This document shows, in pieces, positions 22,701 to 32,224 of a stretch of DNA of 64,000 bases. The position numbers were made by a program, and so were the translations under genes. Source of the stretch: Anarhynchus alexandrinus. Its lineage: Eukaryota > Chordata > Aves > Charadriiformes > Charadriidae. The stretch lies in the NCBI GenBank assembly GCA_008711295.1, contig VUYV01000061.1:2021731-2085730 (forward strand). The letters run 5' to 3'. Each line of letters begins with the position of its first letter. Position 1 is the stretch's first letter. The notes below the pieces were generated by a model. The model did no database searches. It had not been told where the DNA came from and saw only the letters and a list, made by a program, of their open reading frames with translations.

Positions 22701-22903
22701 ATGGTGCCCCACTCGTCGTTGTAGAAGACCTCGACGCGGCCCTCGTTGTGCTTGCGCGGGTAGCCAGCCAGGCGAAACTTCAGCTGGGGTGCGGGGGCAT
22801 GCGTAGGGCCAGGGGGGGTGGGCTGGGCGCTGCCCACCCACAGCCACACGCTGCTCAGCAGCACCAGCAGCTCCTGCCGTGCCCACGTGCCGCAGCTTCC
22901 CAT
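11403..22903 (-). CDS. LOXL3: Lysyl oxidase-like 3 (LOXL3), complete coding sequence
   Basis: Secreted copper-dependent amine oxidase that oxidises peptidyl lysine in collagen and elastin. Coding exons (minus strand): 22903-22594 (ATG, acceptor just upstream at 22915), 22184-22021, 20852-20641, 17079-16860, 16547-16367, 16031-15877, 15037-14864, 14297-14135, 13773-13530, 12997-12882, 12726-12590, 12118-12007, 11476-11403 (TAG). All junctions are GT-AG with matching phases and sum to 2,262 nt, i.e. 753 residues, the length I recall for human LOXL3. Order: signal peptide ([15 protein letters not shown]), four SRCR domains, C-terminal LOX domain. The ATG has a GCCGCCATGG context. Alternative exon 14709-14554 and candidate cassettes 20098-20045 and 17400-17341 are listed separately. 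An acceptor 12 nt before the ATG implies a non-coding first exon further upstream. Confidence 0.96.
11496..11765 (-). mobile_element. CR1 LINE 3'-end in last LOXL3 intron
   Basis: The left end on the plus strand reads ATCATAGAATTATAGAATTG, followed by GGTTGGAAGGGACCTTTAAG, the inverted CR1 3' tail. The minus-strand frame gives NIRK-like [19 protein letters not shown] and [19 protein letters not shown], the CR1 reverse-transcriptase C-terminus. It sits 20 bases from the acceptor of the last LOXL3 exon, leaving that exon intact. Confidence 0.93.
13915..14125. repeat. Degenerate minisatellite in LOXL3 intron
   Basis: Repeats of units such as CAGCCCCATTGC(T/C) with CACAGCCCC and TTTATC(C/T)GCAGCCCC. 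It lies between the SRCR4 and first catalytic exons, right up to the 14135 donor. It produces long spurious Pro/Ala/Ser-rich frames. Confidence 0.7.
14135..14297 (-). CDS. LOXL3: LOXL3 SRCR4 second-half exon
   Basis: Acceptor CCCTCCCCAG, then [20 protein letters not shown] and [11 protein letters not shown], ending AAGVICSE with one base of the next codon; donor GAGA|GTGAGC. It is the common partner of either version 9a or 9b. Confidence 0.93.
14554..14709 (-). CDS. LOXL3: LOXL3 SRCR4 first-half exon, duplicate version 9b
   Basis: 156 nt, phase 0 at both ends, acceptor CTTCCCCGCAG and donor ACG|GTAGGT. It encodes [38 protein letters not shown] and [10 protein letters not shown]. It is homologous to 9a: both contain the identical DNA GGCGACAGGCCACCATCGCC (plus strand) and both donors continue GTAGGTGCC. 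Only one copy can complete SRCR4 with the following ETWYW exon, so the pair is a candidate mutually exclusive exon set. Using 9b would give a 747-residue protein with six fewer residues in the first half of SRCR4. Confidence 0.85.
14864..15037 (-). CDS. LOXL3: LOXL3 SRCR4 first-half exon, version 9a (human-like)
   Basis: 174 nt, phase 0 at both ends, acceptor CTCTCCGCAG and donor CAA|GTAGGT. It encodes [35 protein letters not shown] and [10 protein letters not shown], which is the form I recall for the human protein (ending NHGLQ before ETWYW). Its near-duplicate follows 154 bp downstream. Joining 9a directly to exon 14297-14135 gives the 753-residue protein. Confidence 0.9.
15877..16547 (-). 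CDS. LOXL3: LOXL3 SRCR domain 3 exons
   Basis: Exon 16547-16367 starts [20 protein letters not shown] and runs through [13 protein letters not shown] to ARMGQG. Exon 16031-15877 continues [27 protein letters not shown] and [16 protein letters not shown]. The second exon's donor is CTG|GTGCGC: a use two codons downstream would add residues that do not fit the alignment with IRLSGG of the next exon, and the chosen site keeps the spacing found in human LOXL3. Confidence 0.93.
16565..16680. repeat. Short tandem repeat (GCACGG/TACGG type) in LOXL3 intron
   Basis: Imperfect 10-15 bp units of the form GGTACGGCACGGCGC, GGCATGGTGCGGCACAGGGCA, immediately upstream of the SRCR3 exon acceptor at 16547. 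Confidence 0.6.
16860..20852 (-). CDS. LOXL3: LOXL3 SRCR domain 2 and basic linker exons
   Basis: Exon 20852-20641 encodes [14 protein letters not shown]...[16 protein letters not shown] through [12 protein letters not shown] and ends with two bases of a Lys codon. Exon 17079-16860 continues with [21 protein letters not shown] and [10 protein letters not shown], then a basic Gln-rich linker ([10 protein letters not shown]) before SRCR3. In LOXL2 the SRCR2-SRCR3 linker is a proprotein-convertase processing region, so this linker may be cleaved similarly (inference). The 3.6-kb intron between the exons holds the two candidate cassette exons. Confidence 0.93.
17341..17400 (-). CDS. LOXL3: Candidate 60-nt LOXL3 cassette exon (5b)
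   Basis: Strong acceptor with a long pyrimidine tract (GGTTCTTTTCTGTTTTCCAG) and donor GAG|GTAAAT. It is 60 nt and phase-matched to both flanking SRCR2 exons, so it is skippable without frameshift. It encodes about 20 residues, including [11 protein letters not shown] and SKKR, and is AT-richer than its surroundings. Inserted between the FYK and LFTERQQ segments of SRCR2, it would add a second basic patch. Splice signals are better than those of 5a. Confidence 0.55.
18285..18755 (+). mobile_element. CR1 LINE fragment in LOXL3 intron
   Basis: CR1-like order: CTGGGTCCCCAGTACAAGAAAGACAT at the left, AGGTTCAGACTCAGTG(T)AAGGAAAA in the middle, then GGTTGGACCAGGACTCCC and a degraded CCATTCCAGCT end. 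It is antisense to LOXL3 and lies between candidate cassettes 5a and 5b. Confidence 0.75.
20045..20098 (-). CDS. LOXL3: Candidate 54-nt LOXL3 cassette exon (5a)
   Basis: A short open exon with acceptor ...TTGCTCCCACAG and strong donor CAG|GTAAGG. It starts and ends in the same phase as the flanking SRCR2 exons, so inclusion keeps frame. It would add 18 residues beginning [11 protein letters not shown], very basic and in the middle of SRCR2. The version without it aligns better to human LOXL3 as I remember it, so it is alternative, lineage-specific, or a chance site. Read support is needed to call it real. Confidence 0.4.
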
Positions 22904-22915
22904 GGCGGCTCGGCT
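22021..22915 (-). CDS. LOXL3: LOXL3 signal peptide and SRCR domain 1 exons
   Basis: The first coding exon (22915-22594) holds the signal peptide and a Pro-rich spacer, then the SRCR1 start [18 protein letters not shown] and WGTICDDDF. The second exon (22184-22021) gives [16 protein letters not shown] through DAGVICKDE, completing the cysteine-rich fold. The exon joins codon 104 (ggcgtcg with ggcggatc). The 3' splice site CCTTCCTGCCCTTGCAG just before the Kozak sequence shows that the start codon is in exon 2 of the mRNA. Confidence 0.94.
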
Positions 22916-24939
22916 CTGCAAGGGCAGGAAGGGTCAGGATGTGGGATGCGGGATGGACGAGCCATGTCGAAACACCGGCTCCCCTCACCCAGGCCCATGC
23001 TGGTTAAACCCCGCTGCTCACACGCAGCTCCGCTCAGCACCATCACACCCACGTATCCCATCCCCGGATGGAGCCAGATGGTTCTTGCTGCCCACCTGGC
23101 TCCTCCTGTGTGCAGCCCCCTGCACTGGCCCTGCGCCCTGCTTGGCTCCCCGGCACCTCGCACCCCTCCGCCGACAGCCACTACGGAAATCCCACTGCGC
23201 CGCCAGGTCACATCTCCTGCGCCAAAGGGCAGTGACAGCAGATAGGCAAAGGGGTGCGTGTCACCCCCAGAAGAGCCAGCTGTAAAAGAGGGGATCGGCT
23301 GCCAGAGCAGAGGGAGCTGGAATGGGACCAGAGCCCTGGGAAAGCCCAGCCAGGAGCTTCATCCACCACAAGCAGTGCGACAGCCACTGGTGGTGGGGTC
23401 CTGCCAGCCCATGCTTCTGCCCACGGCAAGCAGCAAGGCAGCCGGAGCCTTTCACATTCCCCCCTGCACGGCATTTCTCCAGCCCTCCAATAACATCTGT
23501 GGCTCCCTGAATACCTGAGGGAGATGTGGTATTCCTGCACCAGCCCCATCAGCTAACAATGGTGAAAACATTTCTCTGTGAACCACCTTCCCATGCTCTA
23601 TCCCCATTCATCCCGTCAGGAGACCACTTTAACCCCACGGGTGCCGCGGCAGCCCAGGAACAGCATTTCTACATGGGCAATGTCAGCCCTGGTCCAGGCT
23701 GGGCTCGCTGAGCTTTTGACAGCAAAACTCCCATGCTCAGCCAGCATGGCGACCCGCCTGCCTCCCGCCACCGCAGCCTCACGTCACTCTGCCAGCCAGT
23801 CCCTTCCACAACTGGGAAAGCACACCCCCAAACCTGGGAGCCCCCCCTCTCCCCAGGACAGATCCACCAGAAATATGTCTCTGTGCCCTACATCCCCCAC
23901 CCTGAGCGCAGATCCTGCACGCTGCCCCTTTGCTCCTGGCCCCTCGGCACCTGCAGGGTGACAGCAAGGTCCCTGTGGTGGCCTTGGGAAGGGTGAAGGG
24001 GGTGGGGAGTTCCCCCTTGGACAGCACAGCCTCTCCGGGGTCTCACTGTCAGCCTGGCCACCAACATAGGGCCAGGGTCTGGCACGATCGACCCACCACC
24101 CCGCTGGCACCTGGGGCAGGGTCTCTGCAAAGGCTCCACCAGCAGGAATCAGCCCCGTTCCTGCTCTGTTCACTTTTCCAGATGATGGAGGCCAGGTCAC
24201 TCCTCCAGCCTCTGGGAATGCCTCCTGGACCCAAGGCAAGGACGAACCAGGTGGGTGCCCAGAGACAGCCCCTTTTCCATGCCCATTGCACCAACAAAAC
24301 TCCCTGAAGATGGTGCCCAGCCTTGCTGCCTGCCCGCCCCTTCGGGCACGCACCACATTGGAGGTGCCACCTTGGGATGAGTGTCTGGTGGCCACAGGGA
24401 TGCTCAGGGAGAGAGGGTGAGGGCTAACAAGGATCAACACCACCCGTCCAGGCCAATGCAAGATATTGTGGAGGGAAGCACATCAGCCCCCTCGAGGCAA
24501 TCACATCAGCACCGGGTCTAGCTCTCTCATCTGTCACAGCCTGGGGCATGGGGGACACCACGGTGCTGATGGAGACACAGGCAGGAACGCGCCCCAGCTC
24601 AGGGCAGCCCACGAGCCCTGGGGTTGGTGGGAGCTGGCTCCGGGCTCCCCGCACCTCAGCTGCCTGCTTTGGCACTGCGAGAACAAAACAAAGCCCAGCA
24701 GGAAGCATACTTGTGGGCAGGCAGCAGGGAAACGCTTTGCTGAACCATTTAATCAGCCTGTTACGGCAGGAGAAAGAGGAGAGCAGGCGCAAAGAGCCAC
24801 CCCGGCCCTGCCAGCGGCGCGGGGAAGGGGGTCTCCAGGCTTGCCAGGGGCAGGCAGGGCAGGAACGCCCCATCCACATCTCTGCTCTGTCTGGAAAGCA
24901 GCGAAGGGATGAGTTTACCATCTCACAGCAGTAATAAAA

Positions 24940-25460
24940 CACTTCTTATTCCGCCCATCGGTCACTGAGGGGACATCCCCCCTGCCCAAATGAAGCATTC
25001 GAAATCCTCAGCGCTATACCACTTTGCACACGCCGCACAAATTCGGACCCTCTCGGTGCTAACTGTAACACACCTTGGGAGACCGGGAAAGCTGGAAGCG
25101 CATAAGGGCTGAAGCTTCACCAGCACGTGCACCGAATGAGCAAGGTAATCTCCGCTGATGCGGGCTGCAGGCAGGCTCCAGGCTGTTTTGCAACAGGGTC
25201 AATACAATGCTAAAGGACAGCAGCGCAATTAATGCCAATCTCCCCAGTTCTGCAGAAATAGCCCGTGTCAGAAAGCTGGTATGACCTTTTATGAGATCAC
25301 AGGTTTGGTTAATTGGAGTAACTGTGTTGATATAACAGGCTGAGACTGGAAGGCATTCAATTCATCTTGCACCACCTTTTAATGAATAATTAGCACTCAA
25401 CAAAATCAGTGCACCTTCTACTAAGTGGATTAAAACTGGTCACCTGCTGGAACTAAAATG
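24940..25460. promoter_or_regulatory. AT-rich candidate enhancer block in LOXL3 5' region
   Basis: A half-kilobase stretch of balanced or AT-rich unique sequence inside GC-rich DNA. It has homeodomain-type cores (AATTAATGCC, GGTTAATTGG, GAATAATTAGC) and no open frame or repeat signature. This is how vertebrate conserved non-coding elements often look, but conservation cannot be seen from one sequence. Confidence 0.35.
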
Positions 25461-28394
25461 TGGTTACAATGGGGAAGTCACCATTCAGTGGGCTTTCTGG
25501 TGAGGATCACATGCTTTTCAAAGCAAAACCATGTCTGAAGGAAGAAAAAAGTCCTCTCATGGTACAGTCTGCAAAGACACAAATGGGCAGGAGTGTGCAG
25601 AACTGTGATGGGGACAGACCCGGACAGCCTGGTAAAATGGCATCATGCAGCCTATATCCTTGACTACAAGGGAAATTTAAGCTCGTGCATTTAGGAACAA
25701 AGCGTGTAGGACCAGAGACCAGAACACCGCACCTGAGAAAGTGCTTGGGCTTTGTGCAGCAAAGCACCAAGTCCCCCCAGAGCCCCATTCCCCACCGAGC
25801 CCCAGCAGTATGACCTCCAGGATCCTGTATGCTCAGACTGAACAGGATTACCAAAATCATCGGTGTCAGTGAGACCGCTTGGCTTGATGACAGGTCTCAG
25901 ACCCAGCCCTGCAGCGACGTGGGGCAGCCCCACATGTGCCTGTGGTCTCACAGCCCTGCCAGATGAGTGCCTGGCCCCACATCTGGCTGGGTACGGGGCA
26001 CAGCCAGAAGAACTGGTGCTGGGAGGGCCTCCACCTCCCGACACCATGGTGGTCGGTGAGAGAGCCATATGGCTGTGTGAAGCCAGGACAATGTCCCTCA
26101 GCCCAGGACCCCAGTCCCTACAGCAGCAACAGGAGGTGCGCTGGGACAGGGCAGGGAGGTCCTGCTGCAGCCCCACTGGCACCCCCAGCTCAGCTACCTC
26201 AGCCTCTGTATTTAAAAGCCCACTGTGGATTTCTCTTCCTCACAGTCCTTCAGTTGCTCAAACTTCTGCCATCCATTTCTGCACTAGCCCCAGCTCGCTG
26301 CCACCCTCCGCACTCTTCTCCGGGGTCATGGCTTTCCTCTGCTCAGGCTCCAGCGTCCCTCGTCCCCACTGCACTTCCTCTGCCCTCAGCAGCTCAGCCT
26401 GTCCCCAGCTCCTGCCACTCATCTCACAATTTCCCAGTGAAATGCCCTGCTGGGGTGCCTGCACGGGCCGATGGCACTTCCCGCACCCAACCTAGGACAG
26501 CTGTCAGGCTGGCAGTGTGAGCTCCCCGGGGCACAGCACGAGCCGTTTCCCTGTTTCTCTACTATCTCCCTCTCCGAACGTGCTCCACATCCATGTGCCA
26601 GGGAGATCAGGCTAACAGGGCTCTCATTGTCCACATCACTTTTTCCACGTTCCCAAACGCAAGCGGTGCGTTTGCTCTTCCCCAGCCACGTGACGCTGCC
26701 CGACTTCCCCGCTCGGCTGGCAGCCTTTGCTCCCCGGGAGCCCACCCCCAGCCCCGACGGGGCCGTCCCGGAGAGCTGTGGCACATCTTTGCAGGCCGGC
26801 GGATGAGGCTGATCTGTGCGCGGCATCTCCTGCTTTCAGCCTGGGGCCCCTTCCCTCCAGCTGGAGGGCCAGCCCTGACACAGCCCTAAGGGACCGCAGT
26901 CCTGCCGGCTGGCACGGCAGGAGGGCAGAAGATCCGTGCCAGGTCTGGGGCTCTTTGGCTGGAACAGACAAGCCGGGGGGGTGTCCCTCCACTCTGGAGA
27001 GGCTGATCAGCCAGCACAAGAGTTCCAAGGGGGATTTCCCATCTCCTTCCTGTCTTTGCTCAGCCTCCACGGGCTATTCCTGCTGAGAGCAAGGGTCCCA
27101 CAAGGGTGATGGCTCCCACCCTGTCCGCACATGGGACAGCGGTGCCACCAGCAGCACAGCAGGAGGACGTGAGCACCTGTGCTTTCAGAGGACCGGGAAT
27201 CTGCAGGAACCCCACGCATCCCCTGGAGAAGGTGAAAGGCAGAGGTGCAGACAGCCTGGGCATGGCCAGCCAGCACCTGAGGAGGGGCAGGGGGCTGGGA
27301 ATTGCCTGGGACAGGGACAAGGGGTCCAGGTGTGTCCCCTGGCTGCTGCCACTGCATGTTTTAACAGGAGCCGGGCACAGTCCTGCCTGGCCTCGCCTGT
27401 CCCAGTGTCCCGGCCATCCTGCTGCCAGCTGCCTGCTCCAGCCACGGGCAGTCTCCTCTTGGACTGGAGCTCCTGCCGGAGCCACTGGCCGGCCTGTGCC
27501 ATGCTGCGCTGAACGTGCCCGCCCCGGCGTGCGAGCGGGATCAGACGCACAGCAAGCGGAAAGGGCTCGGGAGGACGGGCTGGCCCCGAGCTAACGCTGG
27601 GCGTGGGAGCCGGAGAGCAGCCCAGGTCCTCAACACTGCCCAGGAAACCTCAGGAATGTCCCGGCCGGGCGTGCACAGGGCCCCGAGCCACATCCCGGCC
27701 CACGGCACAGCTGGCGCTGGCAGCCGGGCGTCCGAGAGCCCTGCAGGGCTGAAACCCCGGGGGTCCCCACGCTCCCCTGGCCCCGGCCCTGCGCTGCCGA
27801 GGCTGGCACGGGCGCAGGGACCCTTCAGTGCAGAGGGCAGCCTTGCGCGGCAGCAGGAGCCACGGCGCTACTTGACCTGCTCCCACACCAACCCCACCGG
27901 CTCTGCCTGTCCCAGTGGACGATGGGGACTCCTGTGCCCCCCCAGGACAGAGCCACCCGTGCAGGGCCTGCAGCCCTCCTGGCCAGGCGCTGCACTCACC
28001 ATCGCTCCGCTCCCCCGACTGCGTCTTGCACAGGGGCTGCACCTCCCAGAGGGACTCGGCTGTGCCAGCGGGGCTGAGCGGTGCCGATGAGGGCTGCCCG
28101 GAGCCCGAGGGGGCTGCTGGCACACAAGGACTGTTCAGACCTGATGTGCCACACGCCACTCACCAGGCACTCAGAGGGGTATTGGTCTGCCCTGGTAAAA
28201 CCCCAGTGAAGGGCAAACAGACCTCAGGAACGGGCAGCTCCTGATGAACCAGGGTCCCTGGCCGAGTTGGCGTGTTTGATCAGCGTATGTTAGGGCAGCC
28301 AAGCGCAGGGCATCCTTGTGGCACGGGGACAACATCCCAGCCCACAGCAGCAGGGCCATGGCGGGCACCGCAGGAACATGTTCTCTTAGCAGCA

Positions 28395-28560
28395 GCCTTG
28401 AACACACTCATGGGGACATGGAGCAACCCAGGCACTGACAACTGGAAGGACTCAGAGAAGAGCAGCACGAGTGACCGAAGACCTGGGAAACCCGCCAGCA
28501 CAAGGAGGAAGAAGCTCCCTCTGTTTATCCTTCCTTGGGAAGATTAAGAGATGACACAGT
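28395..28560 (+). mobile_element. Probable old CR1/L3-type LINE remnant
   Basis: The order ACTGGAAGGACTCAGAGAAGAGCA, CCGAAGACCTGGG, TTGGGAAGATTAAGAGATGACA resembles the CR1/L3 region encoding RT C-terminal residues. It is strongly diverged. Confidence 0.4.
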
Positions 28561-29969
28561 CGCACTCTGCCGAGGCCCACGCCAGGACATCCCTGAGAGT
28601 GTGGGGTCGCGTCCCCAGGACTTGGGTCAGGAGAAGGTCTGGTGGGTCCCATGGCTTCAGGCACTGGGCTCCATCCCTCCCCTTCTCCCCAGGGCCCCAG
28701 CACACACAGCCCAGCGCTCGCCCTTTCGCAATCCTGGCTGCCTGGATGGGCCTGCTCCGCTCTTCCCGCTTCCTGGCAGTCCTGGGGTGCTGGGAGTGTG
28801 TGTGCCTGAGCTGGGGGAGCCCTGACACCCCCACCCTGCTCAAGCCAGGACCAGCCAGCTCCTTGCCTGCCGGGACCCCATGGGATCGGAGCTCTGAGGT
28901 GAGCGCAGCCAAGATCTGGAGGGCAGCAGGGCTCCACAGCTGAACTGGTCCCAGAAGCACCGGGGAGCAGTCCAGGGCCACCACAGGAGCCTGGCAACCC
29001 TGGCAGGCCTGGGGACACCCCCCGATACCACACACCTCTCACTGGCTGGGAGCTCACTGCCCAGAAGGCAGGGTGGCCTGGCCACGCTGTCCTGCTGCGT
29101 GCCCCCATCCTGGGCAGTGACAGGGACGCTGCTGTGGACAGCACACCCCAGCTCCCAGGGCTGCCCAGGGTGTCCACTGGGGCAGAGCACTGAGCACACA
29201 CTGGGGCTGTGCTTCCCTTCCCCTGCTGACTTCTGCGTCCAGCCCCATTGGGCTACGTGATGTCCCCCTGTCCGGCTGTCACCCGCTAAGCCAGGGCAGG
29301 TCACAGTACAGCTCTTTGCAGTTCCCAACACCACCCAGTTTCCCCAGGACACAGCAGGGCCCCCAGCTCTGCCAGGGGCTGCCTGCTCTGCTCTGGGCTT
29401 CCCCGGGGCTCCGGAGGGGCAGCCCTGGGAGGAACCAGCTGCAGGCGGGAGGGAAAGACCCCAGAGGAATGTGCAGACGCTGCAGCCATCAGCCACACGG
29501 TCTCAAGAGCCCAAACAGGCTGAGGGGCAGGCGGTGGGTCTGGGGGGCCCCAGGCACCCCAGAACAGAGAGGCAGCCTGCTTGGAGCTACAGGGAGATAG
29601 GTGACCTGCTCAGCTGCCTGCCTGCTACTCCGGAGAGCAGCTGGGAAGATGCAGGGCCAGCAGAGAAGAGGGAACGTGCCCCCAGCCGTCACGCCTCACG
29701 TCCCTGCATCCATCCTCTCTTCCAAGGGCCACAGCAAATTCCATCTTCATGGAAATCCTGAGTCTCCACCGGCCTTTGTAAACCACAGCTCAGCAAACAA
29801 ACCTCCCGAAGCCCGCAGGCAGCACGCTCGGGGATACCGTGCGGCTGCACAGCCCCCGACGTGGCACCCCACAAACCCGCCAGGTCTGCTGGGTGCCCCT
29901 TCCCACCGGGCAGGCGGGAAACCCACACCCTCTCACCCTCCCACGCAGGGACAGGCGGCACAGCCGAGG

Positions 29970-31010
29970 GCATCACACAGCCCCCTCACCGCCCTGTCGC
30001 CGGCAGGGCGCACAAAGCAAAGCTTTCTGCGGCAAACGCCGGGCACCCTCCCGGCAACCCCGGCAAGGCGAAGCCCGTGGCCGCCAGCACCCCACAGACA
30101 CGGCGCGGACACGCTCTGCCAGCCACGGGCGGCGAAACCCCCACCCCCGCAACACGCACGGCGGGGACCCCCGCAGCCCGTCCCTGCCCCGGCGCCGGTG
30201 GCCGCACAACCGCCGCACATGAGACACCCCCAGCCCTCGTACCCGGCCCCGCTCCCGGGGCACCCCCAGCCCCACGGCGGCACCGGCAAGGCGGCACCTC
30301 CGACCCGACAGCCCACGGTGGCCCCCATCCCCATCCCCACCCCCGCCCGCGTCCCGACACGGCCCGGACGGGCTCCGCGGGCGCCGGGCACGGCTCGGCG
30401 AACCCAACCCCGCCGCTCCCCACCGGCGCCGTTCCGGTCCCGCTCGGCTGCCCCGGGCGGTACCTCTCGTCCCCGCGGGCTGCGCGGCTCCGGCAGCGCC
30501 GAGCGAGAGCCTCCAGCCGAGTACCGGCCGAGCCGTGCCGAGCCGTGCCGTGCCGCCCCTCTCCGCCCCGGCCCGCCCCACGCCGTGCCCAAGTGTCCGG
30601 GGCCGGCCCGAGCCGCCCCGAGCGGCCCCGGCCCGGCCCCGCCGCCGGTACGGCGAGAACGGGCCCCCGCCACCCCGGCCCACGCCCTGGGATGGAACCG
30701 GCCCCACCGGGGCTCCCGTCCTGACCGGGCTCCGCTTCAGGGCCGGCACCGACCCCCTGGGACGGAGGTTCTGCCCCGCCGCTCCGGGGGCCGCGGGACG
30801 AGGGGGACGAACACGACTGTCCTCTGCGGGGGGGCAGCCCTGGCCTTCCCCCGGACAGCCCAGCCCTCTCCGCCCGCCCGTGGGGGGGTCCCCGAGCCTT
30901 GCTCCCACCCGCGTGGCCGTGGGCACTGGGTGCCACCAGCCCGGGAGCAGCGAGCTCCCCGTCCAGCCTGGGTCACCCTCGGCAACAGCGGGTACAGGGA
31001 CAGGGCTGCT
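29970..31010. promoter_or_regulatory. CpG-island-like block, probable LOXL3 promoter region
   Basis: Dense CpG by eye (for example GCCGAGCCGTGCCGAGCCGTGCC near 30530 and CCCGAGCGGCCCCGGCCCGGCC near 30617). LOXL3 needs a non-coding exon upstream of 22915, and this is the only CpG island between it and the next gene, so it is the likely start. The orientation of transcription is not shown by the sequence. The long open frames through it (29601-31325 plus and several minus) are Pro/Arg-rich GC artefacts. Confidence 0.5.
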
Positions 31011-31659
31011 GCCACCCTTCGGAGCGGCTCTCCGGGGGCACAGGGAGCCAGAGGGGGCTGGCAAGGGAAGGGCAGGGCTGCCCGCGTTCCCCTCCTCCTC
31101 GCTCCTGATCTCTCAGCCACCCCGGCCCCATCCTCTTCCTCACTCCTGGGGCCAGCTCTGGAGGGTGCAGAAGAGGAACCTTCAGTGATGGTTTGCTCCT
31201 TCTACCCCTCCTTCCCAGCACTTTTCCAGAGGCTGCAGCAGGATGGCTGGACATACACCCCCTCCTTGGTCCCCCTGCCCATCCTGGATGCGCAGCGGCC
31301 CCCTGGACACACAAAGCAGCCATGACCACAGGAAAGGCCCAGGCCTGGGGTGTCCCATCCCGCAGGAGAACCCCATCCTGGTGGGGAGCCCTGCCATGAG
31401 TGCAGGCTGCCAGCTCCTGGAGCTCCATCCCGGAGCATGGTGCCAGGGGAGGCCAAGGGCTGGTGAGCAGCTGGAGAGGCAGATGTGTTAAGAGCTGCTT
31501 CGTTTGAGGTTACATAGGACCAGCTATAACAACGGCTGGTGTGAGGTGAGCGGACAGGGCTGCCTTGGAAGATGAGCATGAGGGTGTGAGAGGGACATGC
31601 TGGTGGCACCCCAACACTTTCCCCCAAGAGACAAACCACGGTGAGAGCCCAGCAAATGC

Positions 31660-31665
31660 TTTATT
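31660..31665 (-). terminator. OGA-like gene polyadenylation signal AATAAA
   Basis: The plus strand reads TTTATT here, i.e. AATAAA on the minus strand, 423 bases after the OGA-like stop codon at 32088. It lies in the only AT-rich patch downstream of that gene. Confidence 0.7.
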
Positions 31666-32087
31666 GCCCAGGACAGCGCTAATGCACTGTGCCGTGCTCT
31701 GAGACCACCACCCTAAATACTGCCCGTGTGGCTCCCACCAGGCCTGGTGATCTGCCGGCATCTGGGGGATGTTGTGGGCTCTCCCGCAGAAGTGGAGGGT
31801 GCTCAGCAAGCAGGAAGAGTTGGGGGAGGAGTGCAGGGACCCCGGTGCCCGAATCTCCTGAGATGGCAGAAATACCTCTCTGTTGCCCAAGGACCCTCAC
31901 AGCCTTGTGCCCTGCGCACATCCCAGTGATGTCCTGCTCACCCCCAGACCGTGTCCCCCATCACAGGTACCTGCCCTGTTCAAGGTGCCCTGCTGGCTCC
32001 CACTCCCTCAGGCTGATGCTGTGTGGGATGGGGAGTCAGGGTGTCCCATGGTGCCGCCTCCCCGTGCCCGCACCCAATGCGGTGGGC

Positions 32088-32224
32088 TCAGAGGAGGCGT
32101 CCCAGAAGCCGAGCGTCGGGAGAGTTGCCCCAGGCCACCGGCAGGGCGACGAAGCCCAACTTGCTGTAGAAGCTCAGCTGCTGCCGGTCGGTGGCACTGA
32201 CCTGGCAAAACACTCCCCGAGACC
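32088..32224 (-). CDS. OGA-like last exon
   Basis: Acceptor CCTCCCTTCCAG, then [29 protein letters not shown] and LLGRLL-stop (TGA 32090-32088). Human OGA ends FYSKLGCFEIAK...LGRSL, so the C-terminus is homologous to the last residue. Confidence 0.93.

Larger units (their letters stand above)
22916..29950. other. Probable LOXL3 5' intron, no coding gene seen
   Basis: Seven kilobases between the first coding exon of LOXL3 and a CpG-rich block. Open frames are short or GC-driven and match nothing I recognise. The interval contains an AT-rich candidate regulatory block at 24940-25460 and a weak CR1 remnant near 28400, listed separately. Confidence 0.5.

Noticed and set aside
25640..25860. Possible LINE remnant (AAATTTAAGCTCGTGCATTTAGG)
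   Set aside because: Only a short, weak resemblance to CR1/L2-type sequence, not enough to annotate.
29601..31325. 574-codon plus-strand open frame
   Set aside because: It runs through a CpG-rich block, is dominated by Pro/Arg/Ala, overlaps equally long frames on the other strand, and has no recognisable domain. It is a composition artefact.
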